Shown piece by piece: positions 9,961-22,344 of a DNA stretch of 64,000 nt; position 1 is the stretch's first letter, and each line of letters starts with the position of its first letter. The notes below the pieces were generated by a model that saw only the letters and a program-made list of their open reading frames with translations, made no database searches and had not been told where the DNA came from. The position numbers and the translations under genes were made by a program. The stretch is from Halichoerus grypus (lineage: Eukaryota; Chordata; Mammalia; Carnivora; Phocidae): NCBI RefSeq assembly GCF_964656455.1, contig NC_135714.1:120161631-120225630 (forward strand). Reading direction: 5' to 3'.

Positions 9961-11260
9961 CTGAGGGTGGAGGAGAGAGAAGAATGCTTAAGGGTCTCCC
10001 CAGTGCTTCCCCCAAATTCCCGGAGGCCGTGTCAGCATACCCTTTCTGTAGGACCTCCCGATGCTCTTCCCCTACAACCCTTCTCGACAGCCCCTCTCTT
10101 GTTGCACCCCACCTTGGCAAAGTCTTCATCTTAAACAGTCTGATGCTGACTCTGACTCTACATTACTTTTTCCCACAACCTCCAAGAGAAACTGCCGAAG
10201 TTGGAAGGCAGTCTGCTGGTGTCAAAACTAACGGGAGGCTGACAAAGCCGGGAGCTCGGTCCCAGGCACATGCCCGGACTTACAAATGCCTGTTTAAAAT
10301 AAAAATAAGTAGGGTACTAAGCACTTATGTGTTGGTGTCTCTGCTTTATCTACATTATGCCCAATGTGCATTATGTCTTCCCCCTTTTCACCTAAGAAAC
10401 AAATCCTTAATTTGAGTAGCTTGTCAAGGCCTGGAAGCAGTCATGTCTATCTGAGTCAGTGTGCCAGGCTGGCCTACATATTATTTTAATCTGTCCCACT
10501 TTTCTTTGTACTGGAAAAGTATAGGTTAGCTCAGCAAACATCAAGTAAGTACCTACTGTGGGCAAGGCAAACCCGGCAGGCACAAAACACAGTAAGACAG
10601 AGTCCTTAAGGTATGTATAATCTAGTAGGGGAGAAGGCAAAGCAGTGATTTTCACACTTGTTTAGGAGTGAACAAGGGCTGTGAAACAAGCATTTCCCCA
10701 CCTCAGTGGCAGAGTCCTTTAGCATTTGTCACATCAGTCATTAAAACCAGAGATGGCTGCAGATGACTGCCCTCTACAATGATGCAGTAACTAGGCTGAG
10801 GGTCAGGAAAGGCATTGGGGTAGCATACGGTGGCATTCTGTGGGACAGGAACCTCACTGATCTGTCCAGACCCCAGGGGGAAACTCGCCCATGTCATCCA
10901 AGTCCAGGATGCCTGAACAGTCAGCAAATGAATTTACCTATTTATTCATGAGAAATGCAAATACTCAGTGCACCAATGCTCACTTAAGAAGAGGCAGCGT
11001 CTTCTCTTTCCAGGAGTGCAAATCTATCTTATAACCACCATTCCTCCAACATCCCCCCCTCCTGGAAAGTGTGCCTCCTTTATCTATCCCACCTGGGATT
11101 AGGCACCGGACATTTTCTTCATTATTCTAATTAACATGGACACAGAGACACACAGATTCCACAAAGTCAAATAAACTAGATCCCTTACTTGACAGGATGA
11201 ATCCAAAAGATTCCCATAAAGTAAATGCCCATAATTATTCCAAAAGTTGGATGGAAATCA
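9961..11260. other. intron 1, mostly unclassified
   Basis: No exon. The stretch 10520-10640 (CAGCAAACATCAAGTAAGTACCTACTGTG and following) resembles the widespread ancient repeat end CAACAAATATTTATTGAGCACC in reverse sense, but weakly. The rest is unassigned. Confidence 0.35.
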
Positions 11261-11430
11261 GCACAGCGTGGGATTTGGACTCAGAAGAACCAATTAGGAA
11301 CTCTGGATAGTTTTCATCTTAGGGCAAGGCATCTTATTTTCAATGCCTCGGTTTTCTCAAGGATAAAATGGAAGACAATATCACAGTTACGAGATTGTTC
11401 TTGTAATAAGACTGAATATAATAGGATTTA
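11260..11430 (+). repeat. MIR fragment
   Basis: GGGATTTGGACTCAGAAGAA, GGGCAAGGCATCTTATTTTC, ATGCCTCGGTTTTCTCAAGG and ATAAAATGGAAGACAATATC line up in order with the MIR core. Confidence 0.6.
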
Positions 11431-11834
11431 AGGGCAACAGGCTGAGTGGAATAAAAGGTTAAGAAACCAGTTTGGAACTTGCCAAGACACTCCTTTATTT
11501 AATTTGACTTCTACTTAGACGGCATGTCTATTAAAAATGGCTTTGGGATACTATTTATAAGTGCTTGAGGCTGACGTGGGGAGGCGAAAGGTCCCCAGGC
11601 TCCCTTGCTCTGCTCCTGCTGAAAATAAGCAGCATACTGGGAACCACGAAGCTCAGTGCCTGGCTCATAGCAGGACTTTCATGAAGTTCTGCTGAATCTG
11701 AACCATAAGTTCTTCTGAAACTGTCACCACTAGTATCTCCTGACGTGTTGTCTTGGAACAATGTCTTGAGGTTTGGTTCCCACCATATCACCACATGGAA
11801 TACCTTGATGGAATACCAATGAAATTCACTTCCT

Positions 11835-12025
11835 TTTGCTCTGGCAGCCTGGGGTCATAGAAAGAGCTGTATCGCTGAGTCACCTAGTGTTCAGACGAGC
11901 TCAGTTCTGGCTCTGACTCTGTTATAACCAGTTCTGTGGTGTGGACATGCCACTTAACTTCTCGTTGCTTTGACTGGCTCAGTTGCAAAGTGATCATAAT
12001 AGCACTTGCCTTCCTGAACCAGGGT
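11835..12025 (+). repeat. MIR-like fragment
   Basis: GTTCTGGCTCTGACTCTGTTATAACC, GTGGACATGCCACTTAACTTCTC and AGTTGCAAAGTGATCATAATAGCA follow the MIR order in sense orientation. Diverged. Confidence 0.55.
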
Positions 12026-12689
12026 TATTAATCAAAAAGCCTACGGGAGGTTAACCATGGGCAAGTCCTACAGTTGTCCTTGGTCTTTGTCCAAGGACAG
12101 GAACCCATTTAGGTTCACTCCAAACCACAGTGACCATAGCCGATCTGAACACACCAGGAAAAACAAACTTTCACTAAAGTGGAAATTAATTCATTTGTTT
12201 GATCTGGCCTCTATGAAATACATTAAAATCCCTACGGTTTGTAGTTTTCCAAGGGGTAAATTTCCACATAATGCCACACATGTATGCATTTTTGTTTTCT
12301 CTACTGTGGCGTGGATTTACTGCAAAGACCTCTAATTACTTTTCAATTATCTGCAGATGGAAGAGTATATTAACAGGAAAAGCAGAAAAGAGTGCTCCAG
12401 CTAAGCTGGATTCCCTTCACTGTTAACTAGAAATACAAGTACATCATTCGTAACTGAGTGTTTGTAATACTTCACTCTTTTTGAATCAAAAGAAGAAATG
12501 AAACCCCCACAATACTGGAAATGGCACATACATTGGTTCTAAGGAACACGCACTGCAGTCTGGGCTTAGGGAATTTAGTCAAGGATTAGCCTACATGGTT
12601 TAATGAGCCTCTAAAAGACTGTCATCACAGATAAAGATTCTTCAAGGGCAAGCACAGCTCACTGGGCAGAGCAGCCAACAGAAGTGGTC

Positions 12690-12790
12690 CCAGTTCTGGA
12701 ATTCTTCAGTCCTGGCCCTGCCACTACCCCACTCTCACACCCAGCCTCCCTGAGCCTCAGTTTCCCCATCCTCAATGTCTCACTAGACTT
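12690..12790 (+). repeat. MIR-like fragment
   Basis: CCTGGCCCTGCCACTACC followed by CTCCCTGAGCCTCAGTTTCCCCATCCTC recalls the MIR core. Short. Confidence 0.45.
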
Positions 12791-12799
12791 GTATATTCT

Positions 12800-14485
12800 G
12801 TAATACACAGGAGGGAAGGCCCCTGAAAAGGTTCAACCTGATTCACTCATCTTGACCACCACAAAGGTCCCCAAGTGAAATCCACCTCCAATACCCATTA
12901 TCCTAATTAACAAAATCTCCAGTGTCACTCAGGGACAAAGAAAACTGAGTTGTTTAAGGAAGACCCCCCCCCCCCAAAGTGAGGGTTTCTGATGAGATAC
13001 CAGCTCATCAACACTGAGTGTGCATTCACAACTTGGCACCACCAGCTCCACTAAGATTTAGATGAAAATGAACAGGTACATACATACCTACTATAGGGTC
13101 CATGCTGAAATATTTTAAACTACAGACAGTATAATATTGTAATACGCACATGAGGTGCACGTACAATTAGAAAACTGTTGTGAAAATTCTTTGAAAACTT
13201 AAGGTACTAGATATTCAGACAGAAAGTAATACTGTGAATCGAGGTATGCAGTTGGCCAGCCAAATCAATAAGTACACTCGTCCACATTAACCCAGACTTG
13301 CCCTTTCCCTTTGTAACACTGAGTAGAATTCTCCCTCTATTCGGAATGTTGTGCTTATCTCACTTCCCACTGCCTTAAATGACAAACTCCTAATTGTTTA
13401 ATACCTCTCTTTCTATCCCTCCTCCCCTCCAAGTTCTGCTTCTGGAGTACCTATTGAATTTATTTAAAATTACCTGTACATTTTGCCTCGTTCCACATCT
13501 CCTCTTCTTTCCAGAAGACCTCTTATGGCGGAGGCTGACTCCTTCTGACTCCTAGGTCCTACCCTTTGCTTGGAGCACAGTAAGCCCTGAACACATGTTT
13601 GATCAATGGATGAGTTCCCTAGTCTTTGAAAACCTACATAAGTCATCACTGTGCTGCCTAAACGCTATGGATACAAAGAATCAAGACTCTGGGAGAGGGA
13701 AAATATTCCTCCTATAGCCCCTATCCACACAGAATCCTGCAAGATGGGAAATCTGAGCCAGAGAATCCAATCCTCCCACCAACACCCCCCCCAAAGAAAA
13801 AAACCAACCCAGCAATCAAGATTTTCTTAGAAGTTTTATTACTCATACCTCTGAAATGGGTGTCAAAATACTGAACCTCTTATCATTTCCCACACAAAGC
13901 GCTGTTTTAGCAGCTGCTCTGGTCAGCTCTTTCTGGTGCTAAACAATCTTTGATTGCCTGAGATAACTGAGTCAAATTATGGCCCTCAAAATAACTCTTC
14001 CCCACATCTACCTATTGTATTCGTTCAGAGGCATCATGTAACGTAAAAATGCTGTTTTCAGGGAGATTCAGAAAATGCTGCAAAATTGGTACGCTGAGGC
14101 TTCCCATCTGCCTGTGGGCACTGGAGGGGGTGTGACACACACAGAGTCATCGCTCGCTCGGCTCCCGTGTGAGGAGAGTGTGGACATGTAGGAATGTGCC
14201 CGTGACAATGATCGATCACCTACTGACGATCTTGGAATTACTTAATGTCAAAGTGGACAAGGTCCTAAAGCTCATTCGGCCTTCCTCTACCCCCTTGGCC
14301 ATGCAGCCAGCCAGAGGTCTACAATGACCATGGAAGCAGAAAGGTCAAGGGCACGGGCAATAATAGTCCCTCCTCAGAGAATGCCACGGATGCCCTAAGC
14401 ACTATTGTTCAAGGACATATTGCAAAACCACAGAAGAGTATAGGAAATTACAAATACATGCACCACTACTCTGACTTTTAACATC
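12800..14485. other. intron 1, unclassified with possible L2
   Basis: Contains a 12-base poly-C at 12965-12976. At 13370-13620 the order of CTTCCCACTGCC, TTTGCCTCGTTCCACATC, GCTTGGAGCACAGTAAGCCCTGAACACATG hints at an L2 3' end in sense orientation. No exon seen. Confidence 0.4.
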
Positions 14486-14489
14486 TGGC

Positions 14490-15345
14490 CTCATCTGCCT
14501 TTTTTTTTTTTAAACAAAGAAAATGTAACACACATAGCAAAGGTCCCTTTAATGTCTCCTAGATCCTATTTCCCTCTCTCCATTCACCACTGTCAGCTTG
14601 TTTTGTGTTCTCCCCATCCAGGTCCTTAAACTTTTATCGCCCCACGTGTACGTACACGAATGCACACTTTACACTGATGTGCACTTTAAAATTTGCATTA
14701 ATGATACGAGTAGATATTGTCTGGCAACCTGTTTTCACCCAATAAATTTGATTCACTCATTTTAAATGCTGTATAATATCCACTGTATAAATATGTTACT
14801 CTTTTTCCTAATAAAGGACATGTGGGTTTATCTCCAATTTTTTTCTTATAATAGGCACTGCAATCATTTTCTTTGTATATGACGTTTTAAGCGTGTGAAA
14901 ACATTTTAGAATGGAATTGTTGGGTCATAGGGTAAGTGCATCTTTAAACCTTATCAGACATTACAAAATTGCTTTCCAAAGTGATTGTGCCAACTTACTC
15001 TCACCAGGAAAGCCAGACAATATGTTTCTCTACAATGGTCCCAACACTTAGTATTATCAGTGTTTGGTTTTTTGGTTCTTTATTTTCACCATTCTCAAGG
15101 GTGAGAGATAGTATCCATTTGTTGTTTTTGTTTTTAAGTAAGCTCTACACCCAACACTGGGGCTTGAACTCACAACTCTGAGATCAAGAATTGCATGCTC
15201 TACCAAGTGAGCAAGCCAGATGCCCCTCCATTTGTTGCTTAAATTTGCATTTTTCTAATTATTAATGAGTTTGAGTATCTTTTCCTGTTTATTGGCTACT
15301 CAGGTTTTCCATTCGGTGAGCTATTTGCCTTTCCCACTGAACTGA
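14490..15345 (-). mobile_element. old L1 3' region, antisense, with a short SINE inside
   Basis: Read on the plus strand it is the complement of L1 ORF2 end and 3' UTR: ACATGTGGGTTTATCTCC, GAATGGAATTGTTGGGTCATAGGG, TTGCTTTCCAAAGTGATTGTGCC, TCTCACCAGGAAAGCC, AATTTGCATTTTTCTAATTA, GAGTATCTTTTCCTGTTTATTGGC. Sense to TBC1D9 transcription. No intact frame. Confidence 0.78.
15125..15226 (-). mobile_element. short carnivore SINE variant in L1
   Basis: About 100-bp element: TTTTTAAGTAAGCTCTACACC through GGGGCTTGAACTCAC to GAGCAAGCCAGATGCCCC. Flanked by TCCATTTGTTG at 15114-15124 and 15227-15237. It lacks the CT-rich body of the long SINEs and so represents the tRNA-like-only form. Confidence 0.85.
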
Positions 15346-15774
15346 CTTGTGCTGGAGATCCAGTTCAGAGATTCGGAGTTTACCATTTAGAAGCTTCCAC
15401 GAATGTATGCCCTGCTCAATTCATTTCACCAAATATCCACTGATCTCCCTAAAGCCAGACAGGCAGTATACTTGGACTTACTTCTTTATATATATTCTAT
15501 ATAAATGGAGGAATTTGGGATCAGTATCTGCAAACCCCTCTGCATTGCTCGCATGGAAAGTTTCTGTAGGTCACGGGCTCCCACCTTCTCCTACCTGCTG
15601 CTCCCAAGTTGCTGGTACATCCCCTGTAAGTCTTAGCATTGACTAAGGTTACACGCTCTTAGGCAGAAAGTAAACAGTAACACCCAGAAGCAACTGCTGA
15701 CAGAGTTATAACCTCCAGCCACACATAGTTTTTACACTTCTCTTAATGAATCTTGTTTGTAGTTTCTTCCCACC

Positions 15775-15860
15775 AGTCTGTGAGCTCCTGGAGGGCAGGC
15801 ACAGCCTTGTTTACCTTGGAATTCCCAAAGCCTATAGAAAGTCCCTCAAGTTATGCTGAA
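15775..15860 (+). repeat. L2 LINE 3' end
   Basis: CAGTCTGTGAGCTCCTGGAGGGCAGGCACAG, then TTTACCTTGGAATTCCC, match the diagnostic L2 3' terminal segment. Confidence 0.65.
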
Positions 15861-17800
15861 TATTTATAAATTGGGCCACAAAGTTTTCACTTTGATGGAC
15901 ACTGGGGGAAACCAAGAATTATTTTCAAACCTTATTCAGCTACCATAGTACCTAATAAGTTCTAGCAAATTGACCTTAAATAATTAAAATTGTCTAAGAA
16001 TCATTCAATGAATGGAGACCAATACTTGAGAAAAGGTTGGAAAATCCCACTTCAGAGAGTGCAAGGTAATACAGATCAAACTCACATCTAAACTTTGTAC
16101 CATGGGAGACCAACTTCTCTAATTTTGGAAGTAATTTGTCACTTTTTAATGAATATCGAGATTTATCTGGAATTAAGATGGATCAAAAAAAGAGATATTT
16201 AGGGAAAGCACAAGTCTTTCTATTCTACTTTTGGAAACGAGTCCAGAGATGGGCAGCTGTTGCCAAAAAAGCACAAAATTACCCCAAAGTTTAACCAGTT
16301 GAAACTCTTGCACCCACACACAGATTGGTAAACAACTTGTTTGCATACCATACTGGCCAAGGGACCAGGTGAGAGATTAGGAAAACCATCCTATGTGCCC
16401 AGCAGTGAAGGGGAATGCTGGAATTGCCAGGTGAGGGGTCAGCTCCAGAGCTATAAACGCACCCGAGTTCACAGTGTCCCCATGACCGATGTGAAGGTCA
16501 CACAGGCTACTGCAGCCCAGCTCCAGTATCTCTGAGAGGGGCCATGTCTGCTCTCTGGGGAAGGAGCTGAGGAACGCAGGGGCACTGGGGGAGACGCCTG
16601 GGGCTGGAGATGGGGGCAATGAGCTTTCTCAGCTTCACAACCCCAAAGAGTCTAACAGCCTTTCTCAAGTAGGGGTCGTACTGGCTAAAAGGGAGAGACC
16701 AATCCCAATACTGGGATTCTACCCTTCAGTGTAGAACTGTCTGGACATGGTTTTATTTTAAGTATTGCATACTTCCTAACCCCTCTAGCATGTTTAGGTA
16801 AAAACAGTTTCTCAACACAGTTCAAACCACTGTTGTTGGTTTAACAGGCCATCCACAACTCTCTCCTCTCAACTTCAATAGCTGTCATGACCCCACCCCA
16901 GCCACACATATATCATGGCCGCCTTACAAGACGACAATGCCTCTCTCTTCACAGGAGAGAGGAGAGAGCCCGTCTTTTACACACAAACACACACACACAG
17001 ATGGATTTGTCACCATTGGTGGAAAGACGAACTAATGAGAAGTCTGGTAGCACAGGAATAATACACTGCCAACTCTGTCAATTAGGAGAGTACTCCTCAA
17101 ACTATTTGTGATCAAAAATCAGTTTGGTTTTACTTTCCAATCTGTTATAGACTGATACTTCTGTAAAATATGGTACATATGAAATATTATTATCTCTAGA
17201 ATATGAAAAAAGACAAAAACAAGCCTCCATTTTTTTTATTATTTAATTCAACAAATTGCTCTAGGTTTGTAAATGCTTAATCCCAATTTCTGTTCTTTAG
17301 CTCAAGGCAGTGGTAACACACAGGTTGCAAACTAGTACTTAAATAGCACTAAATCAGGGAAGGGACGGCTGGAGGGCAGTAATTTTCTCGGAACTGTGTT
17401 TTTATTAGAATCATATGCAGTTTTAAAGAGCACATTCAATCTATAATACACATTTTTATTTGGGAAATTAAAACAATGGTCTACCCACTGCAAACTAAAA
17501 CGAAACTCAACAAAATCATTTCTCAATTGAAGGCAAGAATAAAGAATACATGAATGGGGGAGGCATGAGGTTTTTGTTGTATATTTATCCCAACCAAGGG
17601 CACTGGTTTAAAAGTGTGGAAAATCTACAATCCTGCATTAGATAAGCCCTGGGAGACCCTTGACGCAGTTCTTACAAAGACAGGGGCAGGCTCAGGGGCA
17701 GAAAGACAAAGCTTGGGGAGGCAGAGCACTCCGGAGTCTCTGTAGTATTTCAAGCTAATTCTGGATTGCAGGGTCTTTGAATGTCATGCTTGCTTATATT
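15860..17800. other. intron 1, unclassified
   Basis: Nearly 2 kb without a repeat I can name. It includes a short CA run near 16982-17000. Open frames at 16341-16535 and 16887-17111 look like chance. Confidence 0.4.
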
Positions 17801-17805
17801 AAGTA

Positions 17806-18488
17806 CAGTAGTTCCTTATCCGTGGTTTCACTTTCCTGGGTTTCTCGTACCCCCAAGTCAACTGCCATCAGAAGTAGATGACCCTCGGGCGCCTGGGTGG
17901 CTCAGTCGTTAAGCGTCTGCCTTCGGCTCAGGTCATGATCCCAGGGTCCTGGGATCAAGCCCCGCATCGGGCTCCCTGCTCGGCGGGAAGCCTGCTTCTC
18001 CCTCTCCCACTGCTTGTGTTCCCTCTCTCGCTGTGTCTCTCTCTGTCAAATAAATAAATAAAATCTTAAAAAAAAAAGAGAGAGAAGTAGATGACCCTCT
18101 TTCTGATTTGGGGTTAGAAGGTCAACAGTAGCCTCACGCTATGGCACAACACCTACATCGTCCATTTCACTTCATCTCACCACGGAGACCACTTCTCATC
18201 TCACATTATCACAGGGAGAAGGTGAGTGAGTACAATACAGGGAGATATTTCAAGTGAGAGAGACCACATGTGCATAACTTTCTTACAGTATATTGTTATA
18301 ATTGTTCTATTTTATTAGTAGTAACAGTTGCTACTCTCTCGCTGTGCCTAATTTATAAATTAAACTTTATCAGTGGTATGTACGTACAGGAAAAACACAG
18401 TATACACGGGGTTCAGCGCTACCCACAGTACCAGGCATCCATGGGGGGTCTTAGAACGTATCCCCCACAGACAAGGGAAAACTACGGC
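17806..18488. mobile_element. Tigger-type DNA transposon (non-autonomous), split by a SINE
   Basis: Left end CAGTAGTTCCTTATCCGTGG is preceded by TA; right end TATCCCCCACAGACAAGGGAAAACTACGGCA is roughly its inverted copy. The internal segment GAGAGAGACCACATGTGCATAAC, ACAGTATATTGTTATAATTG and GCCTAATTTATAAATTAAAC matches the Tigger-derived MITE body (mariner superfamily, as I recall Tigger7 or close kin). Without the SINE it is about 470 bp. No transposase frame. Confidence 0.85.
17887..18082 (+). mobile_element. carnivore SINE inside the Tigger element
   Basis: Full-length copy. Identical 17-bp duplications AGAAGTAGATGACCCTC at 17870-17886 and 18083-18099 are made of Tigger sequence, so the SINE is the later arrival. 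Confidence 0.96.
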
Positions 18489-19600
18489 ACACAGAAAGTG
18501 AGGGCTCAAAAGGAGAGAAAGAAGCCTTGACTTTCATATTGTCCATCACAGCAGATAAAGCACACAGGCGGGTTTATACCTAAAGTAACTGCAGAAAACT
18601 GAAATCTGAAGAGCATCTCCTCAGCAGAGCCTTTGTCATACAGCCAATTAGTATGTGCTGCTCAAATCAACCAAGCACCCTTGAAGGCCCGGTCTTCCAG
18701 GAGCTGCTCCATTTCACCCTGTAGGCCAGTCTCTTAAAGTCACATGCACCTCCTCCTACAAAAACGGAGGGCAGTTGCAATTGATTTTTCATTCTCTTTG
18801 GGGCCGTGTCTGAGAAGGAATCATTAAAATATGTTACCACCTTACCTAACACCCCAGTTAGGGCCAGCTACAATTTGCAGGGCCCAGTGCAAAAAGAAAA
18901 TGCAAGTCCCCTTGCTCAAAAATTCTTAAGTTCAAGACAACTAGTAGAACATTCAACCAAGCCCGGAGCCCTTTCAAATGAGGGTTCCTGTGCTAGAGCA
19001 CAAGGCCACATCCCCAGGAGGCCGGCCCTGACCCCAGCGCTGCGGTGGTGATTTCATTCCCACAGACGAGCTTGTTGTTCTCAGACTTTTACCAGAGATT
19101 CAAGTTTGCTCTGATAGAGACCAGTGAGGACAATGAACTGAATTCATTCAAAAAACACTCTAGGCACCTGTGTGTTCTCAATCGGCAAACAAGCCCTGAA
19201 CCCAGAAAGAGGAAGGTAGATGCACTTTTGTTACATGGACTGCTGCTTCCATATATGCAGCAGGAAGGTGTACTGGTGCTAATCTTGACTATAGAGGCAG
19301 GTTTGAAAACCTGAAACTGATGGCTCAGGGCTGGCCAAGGTCAGCCGGCAGAGTGAAGATGGAGAGACCCTTCTGGTGCTGGTGGGAGTAGCTCCTCACT
19401 GTGAAGCCCACCGTTTCTAAGAGATAAGCCACATCCACCACCTCAGGGAAACCGGGGCATGATGCCCCTCGCATACCTTCTACCAGGTAGGCCCACATTT
19501 GTAGGAGCCACTCACTCTGTCCCAAGATCATTGCCAACCCTCCTAATTCATGTAACCCCTTCTCCACAATGAATCAGTATCATGAAATAGAAGCAATCAT
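18489..19600. other. intron 1, unclassified
   Basis: No named repeat and no exon with plausible splice sites recognised. Confidence 0.4.
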
Positions 19601-20190
19601 GAATTTTAAATTACATTTAGGTAATGACCTAGTACATCTAAATAAGTTACAATACATTTATGCAATGATAGATATTTAAAATCATGCCCTTGGGGTGCCT
19701 GGGTGGCTCAGTGAGTTAAGCGTTGGATTTCAGCCCAGGTCATGATCTCAGGGTCCTGGGATCCAGGCCTGCACCCCACTCCCTGCTCGGCGGGGAGTCT
19801 GCTTCTCCCTTTCCCTCTGCCCCTCCCACCCCCGCTCGTGCACATGCGCACTCTCTCTCAAATAAATAAATAAAATCTTTAAAAAATAAAAAATAAAATC
19901 AGCCCTCAAATGATTATTTAATGTCACGGTGAAGCATACCTAGTATGTTATGTGAAGAAAAGAGCACAAAACTTAAAATTTTTGTTCCCTGTGATTCCAA
20001 TCAAAATATAAGTATAATATTACTATATTATAAACTAAAATACATGATTTTTAAAGACTAGAAAATTAACATATTGGTGGGTAAAATAATTTTACTTTTA
20101 TCTGTATTGTTTGTATTTCCAAAAGTTTTCCAAATGTACATTCAATATTTTTATGATGCAAAAAAATTGTTTTGTTATCTCAATTACTTC
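19600..20190 (+). mobile_element. ancient L1 3' end, split by a SINE
   Basis: GTTACAATACATTTATGCAATG before the SINE, then TGAAGCATACCTAGTATGTTATGTG, AAATATAAGTATAATATTAC, TCTGTATTGTTTGTATTTCC, CAAATGTACATTCAATATTTTTATG and an A run, typical of an old L1 3' end. Confidence 0.6.
19692..19895 (+). mobile_element. carnivore SINE
   Basis: Head GGGGTGCCTGGGTGGCTCAGTGAG. The body has GCTCGTGCACATGCGCACTC, unlike most copies here. Flanks AAATCATGCCCT and AAATCAGCCCT agree except for a small indel. Confidence 0.9.
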
Positions 20191-20588
20191 CAACCTCCTA
20201 TTTAGGGCTTTTTTTACTTAAAGAGAGGTAATAGCCTTAAGCAAATAAATGGTCACTGTGTTTATAATAAAGCTGCTACTTCATTCAAGATAGTCACAGG
20301 TTAGTCATCTTGTTGCTAGAATGCAATCCCACAGGTCAATATCTCAATATCTCAGAGAGTGGCATCCTCAAAAACACACTCTGATGGAGAGGGGCCTGCC
20401 CTTTATCTTTTAGAAATTTGTTTAAAGTTCATTTTTTCCCTCTAGTATACGAAGTGTGTCAATACCATAAACTGATACATATTCAATCACACAGCACCAA
20501 ATTACTTAACTCAATTGTAGGGACTACATATTTAAACAACTAGCTTAAGTCAGAAAGTTATATGCCCCAAATAAAAACTACAAACATT

Positions 20589-20783
20589 GGGGCGCCTGGG
20601 TGGCTCAGTCGGTTAGGCGTCTGCCTTCTGCTCAGGTCATGATCCCAGGGTCCTGGGACTGAGCCCCGAGTCGGGCTCCCTGCTTGGCAGGGAGTCTGCT
20701 TCTCCCTCTGCTACTCCCTCTGCTTGTGCTCTCTCCCTCCCCCAAAATAAATAAAATCTTTAAAAATAAATAAATAAATAAAT
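20589..20783 (+). mobile_element. carnivore SINE
   Basis: Flanked by identical ATAAAAACTACAAAC at 20571-20585 and 20784-20798. After the second copy ACTACAAACATT is repeated once more. Confidence 0.93.
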
Positions 20784-20834
20784 AATAAAAACTACAAACT
20801 ACAAACATTAAATGGATGAAATTCGTTTTGCTAC

Positions 20835-21170
20835 TTTCATTACTGAGTCTTCATTATAATGGTAAATACCCACGGCGCTGCCTTTGGCTACATGTAAGTG
20901 AGGCAAAGAAAGAGGCTATATGTGCTTCTATCTACATAGGAAATGTCCAGGAAGGATGTACATTAAACTGTTAATAACGGTTACTTCTGGGAAATGACAT
21001 CGATTTGGGGAGACACCCCACTGGGGAAGAAGTCAGACTCTTTTGACTATAAGAACTATATTTTTAAAAGTAATTTTCATGCTGTTGGAACTATGTAAAA
21101 CCAGATTCATGCGCAAGTATTATAATAAAATAATAACACAAGAACTAATAAAGGAAAAAATATCATAATG
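20835..21170 (+). mobile_element. ancient L1 3' end
   Basis: ATGTCCAGGAAGGATGTACATTAAACTG, TTAATAACGGTTACTTCTGGG and the AT-rich terminal segment correspond to the L1M 3' UTR pattern. Confidence 0.55.
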
Positions 21171-21174
21171 AATA

Positions 21175-22100
21175 TATCCTGCTCTAAGACTTTATAAAAG
21201 ATGAAACTCTGTAACCAATCAGCTCTGGTATTCTCTGTGCCGGGATGTGGCTACCAGAAACATGTCACCCACCCTCGGCTTGCCATGATTGGGGACGGAG
21301 AGCAGGACTGTCACGCTGGACCAGACAAGGCTGCCTTTCACCAGGGACTATGGTCGAGGCTAACACACAGGGCTCAGAGGTGGCCTGGGGTGAAAGATAA
21401 GGCAGGCCAATCACACCCTCTTCCAGATAATTTGAGCTGAGAAATGGTAAGTGAAAAGTCAAAGAGCTACAGAAGCAGAAGATGAAAGGATTTCAAGGCA
21501 AGGGAATGTAGCACACAAGCCAGATGACAGGGAAGCAGAAACACTGAGGTAAAGGAAAGCTAGAAAGCAGAGGTCGAGAAAGCCAGCCGTGGGCAAAAAG
21601 AGAAGGGGACAGAAATGGAGAGGGCAGACAAGCACACGCACAGGATCCCCAGGAGCCGGGAGGGGAGGAGGGAGCAGAGGAGCCACTTCCCCACTGCTGC
21701 CCGGCTTCCTGTCAGCTTTCCAAGCCTGGTTCCAGTCCCTGTGCGTCGCGGCTACAAGCACCAGGTACTAGAGGCCTGAGTTCCTGCAACCCAAAGCGCC
21801 CAACTGAAACCCTAACTAACCCCGTTGGCTCATCTAAGATGAACTGAGTAAACATTCCCTTCTGTGCGGCAGGAAGACTAGTGTTATGTAACCAAGTATC
21901 AAGGCATTAACAGCAATTTAATAATATGCTTTCCAGTCTTGCAGCCCAATATTCCAGAACAGACAAAAACAGCAGCTACAGAACTGTAATTAAAACAATC
22001 ATGCTTATTTACAGGGGAGACACAGGAGCAGCCCAGCTTGAACACTGGGAATTCTGACTCTGTCGCCTGCAAGGCATGCACCTCCACTTGCACTGCCCCT
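21175..22100. other. intron 1, unclassified, locally GC-richer
   Basis: 21200-21790 is richer in G and C than its surroundings and has open frames on both strands, but none resembles a known protein and none has clear splice signals. Confidence 0.4.
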
Positions 22101-22113
22101 CAGAATTCCAGTT

Positions 22114-22330
22114 TGGGGCGCCTGGGTGGCTCAGTCGGTTGGGCCGCCGACTCTTGGTTTCAGCTCCTGTCATGATCTTGGGGTTCCTGGGACGGAGCCC
22201 TGCGTCTTTGTCTCCCGGCTCTCCGCTCAGCGGGGCGTTGGCTTGAGGATTCTCTCTGCCCCTCTCCCCTGCTAGCATGTGCACACTGTGTCTCTCTAAT
22301 AAATAAGACAGACTGATATCTAGGTAGATA
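22114..22330 (+). mobile_element. divergent carnivore SINE without A tail
   Basis: Head TGGGGCGCCTGGGTGGCTCAG, then GGGCCGCCGACTCTTGGTTTCAGC, an older subfamily pattern. The tail is AATAAATAAGACAGACTGAT and GATA units instead of AAATAAAATCTT plus poly-A. Identical GAATTCCAGTT flanks at 22103-22113 and 22331-22341. Confidence 0.88.
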
Positions 22331-22344
22331 GAATTCCAGTTCTA

